DNA of 25,787 nucleotides from Spyradomonas excrementavium (GTDB lineage Bacteria; Cyanobacteriota; Vampirovibrionia; Gastranaerophilales; Gastranaerophilaceae). Location: contig DVOA01000046.1 in NCBI GenBank assembly GCA_018714005.1, forward strand, positions 1-25,787, in the 5' to 3' direction. The notes beneath the pieces were generated by a model. It was not told where the DNA came from and made no database searches. It worked only from the letters and a program-made list of their open reading frames with translations. Position numbers and translations under genes: made by a program. This document shows, piece after piece, positions 23,307 through 25,787 of this stretch (positions are counted from its first letter, which is position 1; each line of letters starts with the position of its first letter).

Positions 23307-24365
23307 TTATGCCTCGAAAGCTTTTTTGATTGATTCTGTGAAATCCGGATAAAGCACGCCTTTTTCTGTAATAATTCCGGTGATAAGCTCATGCGGAGTT
23401 ACGTCAAATCCCGGATTTATTACGTTTACGCCTTCCGCGCAGATGGTTTTTCCGTTTATATGCGTAACTTCTTCTTTTGAGCGTTCTTCAATCGGGATTC
23501 GGGCGCCGGATTCTATTGAGGTGTCAATTGTCGATAGCGGTGCTGCAATGTAGAACGGAACATTGTGATATTTTGCTGCAATAGCGACGGTATAAGTGCC
23601 GATTTTGTTTGCAGTATCGCCGTTTGCCGCAATTCTGTCTGCGCCGACAACAACCATGTCAATCATTCCCTTGCTCATGAAATAACTGCACATTCCGTCT
23701 GTGATAAGGGTTACGGGGATTCCGTCCATTTTTAGTTCAAAGGTCGTAATTCTTGCGCCCTGTTGTCTGGGGCGGGTTTCGTCGGCAAAAACCTGAATTG
23801 TGTTGTCTTTTGCGAACGCTGAGCGCACAACCCCGAGCGCTGTGCCGTATCCGACCGTTGCTAGCGCGCCGGCGTTGCAGTGGGTGAGGATTGTTGCGCC
23901 TTTTTTGACCAATTTTGCGCCGTTGTCGCCGATTTTTTTGTTTATTTCAATATCTTCATTTTCGAGCCTGATTCCGTTTTCGATAAGCATTTTTACTGTT
24001 TCGTCAACGGTTTTTTCGGAGTTTTTTGCGAGCTCAAACTGCTGGTCAACCGCCCACATGAGGTTTACTGCGGTGGGGCGGGAACTTTTCAGATATTCTG
24101 CGTATTGTTTGAGTTTTTCGATAAATTCTTCTTTGTCATTTGTTTTTGCTGCGATTTCCATTGCCGCGAGAGCAACGCCATGCGCGCCCGCAATCCCGAT
24201 AGCCGGCGCTCCGCGCACAATCATCGTGCGGATTGCGTCGAACATTTCGTTTGCGGTTTTTATATCGACCATTTTGTATTCATAAGGGATTAGCGTCTGG
24301 TCAACCATTCTGGATACGTTGTTCACCCATTCAATTGTTTTTATTTTTGATTTAAATTCTGACAT
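23307..24365 (-). CDS. mtnA: S-methyl-5-thioribose-1-phosphate isomerase
   Basis: Protein of 352 residues of the eIF2B-alpha-like isomerase family. MtnA turns methylthioribose-1-phosphate into the ribulose form in methionine salvage; some members act on 5-deoxyribose-1-phosphate. Landmarks: MIVRGAPAIGIAGAHG (48-63), LTHCNAGALATVGYGTALGV (160-179) with catalytic Cys163, ADETRPRQQGAR (194-205), VVVGADRIAANGDTANKIGT (238-257) with catalytic Asp243, and VTPHELI near the end. ATG 24365 follows AGAGGTAAAA. No other salvage genes are in the window. Confidence 0.94.
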   Translation of the reverse strand: MSEFKSKIKTIEWVNNVSRMVDQTLIPYEYKMVDIKTANEMFDAIRTMIVRGAPAIGIAGAHGVALAAMEIAAKTNDKEEFIEKLKQYAEYLKSSRPTAVNLMWAVDQQFELAKNSEKTVDETVKMLIENGIRLENEDIEINKKIGDNGAKLVKKGATILTHCNAGALATVGYGTALGVVRSAFAKDNTIQVFADETRPRQQGARITTFELKMDGIPVTLITDGMCSYFMSKGMIDMVVVGADRIAANGDTANKIGTYTVAIAAKYHNVPFYIAAPLSTIDTSIESGARIPIEERSKEEVTHINGKTICAEGVNVINPGFDVTPHELITGIITEKGVLYPDFTESIKKAFEA

Positions 24366-24373
24366 TTTTACCT

Positions 24374-24844
24374 CTATTCTTCGATTTCAAAATTAGTTGT
24401 ATTTTCTTCTGGTCTTGGTTCAAGCTGGGCATAGATGTATGTCGCAGCGAGGGCTGAAAATGAATTTATTACTGCGGAAAGGATTGCCACAAAAATTGAG
24501 AGCAAAAGCACCACAAAAAATCCCGAGCCCACAGAAAAAGTAACAAGACTGTACTGGGAATTTTTAAAAATTAAGCCGATAATCGAGGCGAGCGGAAAAT
24601 AAACTGCCGCAAACCCCAAAAATGAAACAAAACCTGCAATTCCGCCGTAAAGAGCTCCGTCTTTGAGCTCCAGAAAACCAACGAGCGTCATTTTTTTCAG
24701 GTAAATTATCAATGCGGCTCCGATACACATCATTAAAAAGAGGAATGCGATTCCTCCAATGAAAGGGATTATTGTCACAACCCCGAGAGCCGCTCCTGCA
24801 ATGAGCGAGAGTATAGATATTTGTTTTAAAAGCAGAACATTCAT
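24374..24844 (-). CDS. Unknown four-helix membrane protein
   Basis: Protein of 156 residues. Four membrane segments can be seen at about 9-27, 30-50, 66-95 and 107-138; the tail (RPEENTTNFEIEE) is acidic and probably cytoplasmic. Many Gly and Ala in the helices suggest close packing. No catalytic motif is visible and I recognise no family with certainty. ATG 24844 follows AAGGAGAAAAA. It stands 14 nt behind ruvC and 8 nt before mtnA, so it belongs to the same message, but neither neighbour suggests its role. Confidence 0.75.
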   Translation of the reverse strand: MNVLLLKQISILSLIAGAALGVVTIIPFIGGIAFLFLMMCIGAALIIYLKKMTLVGFLELKDGALYGGIAGFVSFLGFAAVYFPLASIIGLIFKNSQYSLVTFSVGSGFFVVLLLSIFVAILSAVINSFSALAATYIYAQLEPRPEENTTNFEIEE

Positions 24845-24858
24845 TTTTTCTCCTTATT

Positions 24859-25350
24859 TTATGCGTTGGCTGCGGCGAGTTCGCATTCGGCATTTCTTGC
24901 GTGGCAGATTGCGAGCGCTATTGAGTCGATTGTGTCGTCGAGTTTGGGCAGTTTTCCGTTAATTATCTGCCCGACGGCGAGAGCGACCTCTTCTTTTGTT
25001 GCGCGGCCGTAGCCTGTTAGGGTTTGTTTTGCCTGAAGCGGTGTGTATTCGTGGATTTTTATTCCGTATTTTTCCAGCAGCATTACAATTATGCCTCTTG
25101 CTTCCGCAACCGGGATTATTGTTGTTGTATTGCGGAAAAAGAAGAGTTTTTCTATGCTGGCATGGTCGGGCTGGAACTTTTTGATAATGTATTCCATATC
25201 CTCGCAGATTTCAAGCAGTCTTTGAGAATCAGGAGCACCTTTTTGCGTCCGAATCGAACCTGATGAAACAAGTTCATAAGAGTCCTCCTCTATCTCCAAT
25301 ACGCTGTAACCTACTATAGCAAGTCCGGGGTCAATTCCTAAAATTCTCAT
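24859..25350 (-). CDS. ruvC: Holliday junction endonuclease RuvC
   Basis: Protein of 163 residues with the RNase H-like fold. Catalytic acids are in place: Asp7 in LGIDPGLAIVGY, Glu67 in ASIEKLFF, and Asp139/Asp142 in KLDDTIDSIALAICH. The basic loop QAKQTLTGYGRATKEEV is also typical. RuvC cuts four-way junctions in recombination and repair, with RuvAB, which are not in the window. The start ATG 25350 has no Shine-Dalgarno; a TATACT box lies 6 nt upstream, suggesting a leaderless message. It is first gene of the minus-strand run. Confidence 0.96.
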   Translation of the reverse strand: MRILGIDPGLAIVGYSVLEIEEDSYELVSSGSIRTQKGAPDSQRLLEICEDMEYIIKKFQPDHASIEKLFFFRNTTTIIPVAEARGIIVMLLEKYGIKIHEYTPLQAKQTLTGYGRATKEEVALAVGQIINGKLPKLDDTIDSIALAICHARNAECELAAANA

Positions 25351-25356
25351 AGATTA

Positions 25357-25362
25357 AGTATA
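25357..25362 (-). promoter_or_regulatory. -10 box of the ruvC operon
   Basis: TATACT on the minus strand, 6 nt before the ruvC ATG, the same geometry as for the TPR gene at 8666. The -35 region is weak (TTTATA at about 17 nt). Confidence 0.45.
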
Positions 25363-25385
25363 GCGCAATTTGATGTTTTTATAAA

Positions 25386-25505
25386 GGAGGAATTAACATG
25401 GGGTTTTGAAATGGGAATTTTGGGGATTTTTGAGGCGTTTTTGGGTCACTCCCTCCCCAACTCGGGGAGGGCCGGGGTGGGGAGCGGTTTTTTAGGTTGT
25501 TTAAA
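25386..25505 (+). other. Non-coding region with strong ribosome site, minimal frame and GC-rich hairpin
   Basis: AAGGAGG-like sequence at 25384-25390 is 7 nt before ATG 25398, but that frame is only ATG GGG TTT TGA. Further on, CCCTCCCC (25451-25458) pairs with GGGGAGGG (25464-25471) around AACTC, comparable to the hairpin at 7651-7670. A 34-codon frame from 25411 runs through the hairpin and is judged spurious. Confidence 0.4.
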
Positions 25506-25509
25506 TACC

Positions 25510-25709
25510 GGGTGACGAAAATCGTGCTGTCATTTTGAATTTATTTCGGAATCGCCAGATTGAAGTCGGTAATCACCGTCCCCGCGACCCTGAATCAAGT
25601 TCAGGGTGACGAAAATCGTGCTGTCATTCCGAATTTATTTCGGAATCGCAAGGTTGAAGTCGGTAATCACCGCCCTTGCGACCCTGAATCAAGTTCAGGG
25701 TGACGAAAA
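25510..25709. repeat. 94-bp tandem repeat with two hairpins per unit
   Basis: Units 25510-25603 and 25604-25697, then a partial third beginning GGGTGACGAAAA at 25698. Each unit holds a hairpin of the form ATTCCGAA-TTTAT-TTCGGAAT and ends with CCCTGAATCAAGTTCAGGG across the unit border (7-bp stem). In unit 1 the left arm is ATTTTGAA, so two pairs become G-U wobbles and the fold survives. The remaining bases to 25787 hold nothing recognisable. Confidence 0.85.
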
Positions 25710-25787
25710 ACTGTATGGTGGGAAAAGTGAAACGGTTCCCACCGCAAGATTGTGCAAAAAGGGGAATTTTTTTTAGGTTTTCAAGGT

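Noticed and set aside
23306..23392. Longer N-terminus for the exported 198-residue protein
   Set aside because: It overlaps the end of mtnA and would place 29 residues before a complete signal peptide; ATG 23305 has a ribosome site.
25411..25515. 34-codon frame after the strong ribosome site
   Set aside because: The ribosome site is about 20 nt away and the frame runs through a repeat hairpin; its composition is repeat-derived.
25510..25709. CRISPR-like array
   Set aside because: Only two units, directly adjoining with no unique spacers, and no cas genes; it is a plain tandem repeat.

Overview
The window comes from a low-GC, Gram-negative-type bacterium (two-membrane envelope, since it encodes a large autotransporter). 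Three things make a non-photosynthetic relative of Cyanobacteria (Vampirovibrionia/Melainabacteria, gut Gastranaerophilales type) the best guess: the order rplQ-truA-rplM-rpsI directly behind the alpha operon, frequent TTG/GTG starts, and the general style of the hypothetical proteins. This assignment is inference from gene order and protein style, about 60% sure; no rRNA or tRNA is present to settle it.

Layout, left to right. (1) 1-1752, minus strand: the 5' 584 codons of a membrane CHASE2-nucleotidyl-cyclase-type sensor in which both metal-binding aspartates are replaced by Asn. (2) 2064-7523: an 1819-residue autotransporter with about 24 GGA[IV]/FxxN repeats of the chlamydial Pmp kind; its translation start lies at a G-rich tract that could switch reading frame. 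(3) 7547-7961: a terminator, a GC-rich island of hairpins and direct repeats, and a 97-bp element with imperfect terminal inverted repeats (MITE-like). (4) 7965-9294: a divergent pair, a secreted TPR protein and an unknown cytosolic protein. (5) 9462-14437: five tightly packed genes homologous to complex I membrane-arm subunits NuoJ, K, L, M, N. No redox-arm gene is in the window, and several residues needed for proton translocation are changed; NuoL has lost roughly 230 central residues while keeping its N-terminal half and its own C-terminal segment. This is the most unusual content of the window.

(6) 14690-20208: translation/transcription operon infA-rpmJ-rpsM-rpsK-rpsD-rpoA-rplQ-truA-rplM-rpsI, unusually interrupted by structured intergenic segments (after rpsM, after rpsK, after rplQ and before rplM), ending in a bidirectional terminator. 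(7) 25350-20347, minus strand: a seven-gene run ruvC - membrane protein - mtnA - secreted protein - plsC-like - plsC-like - dapA with 1-58 nt gaps, so probably one transcription unit although the functions are unrelated (recombination, methylthioribose-phosphate isomerisation, phospholipid acylation, lysine/diaminopimelate synthesis). (8) 25382-25787: a non-coding tail with a GC-rich hairpin and a 94-bp tandem repeat whose hairpin family also occurs at the 3' end of truA.

Functionally the core block supplies translation and RNA polymerase parts, the minus-strand block supplies housekeeping enzymes, and the left half is accessory: surface adhesin, degenerate signalling protein, degenerate complex I arm, and dispersed palindromic repeats. 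No CRISPR array, rRNA, tRNA, transposase or phage gene was seen. All residue comparisons were made by eye against remembered family consensus sequences.
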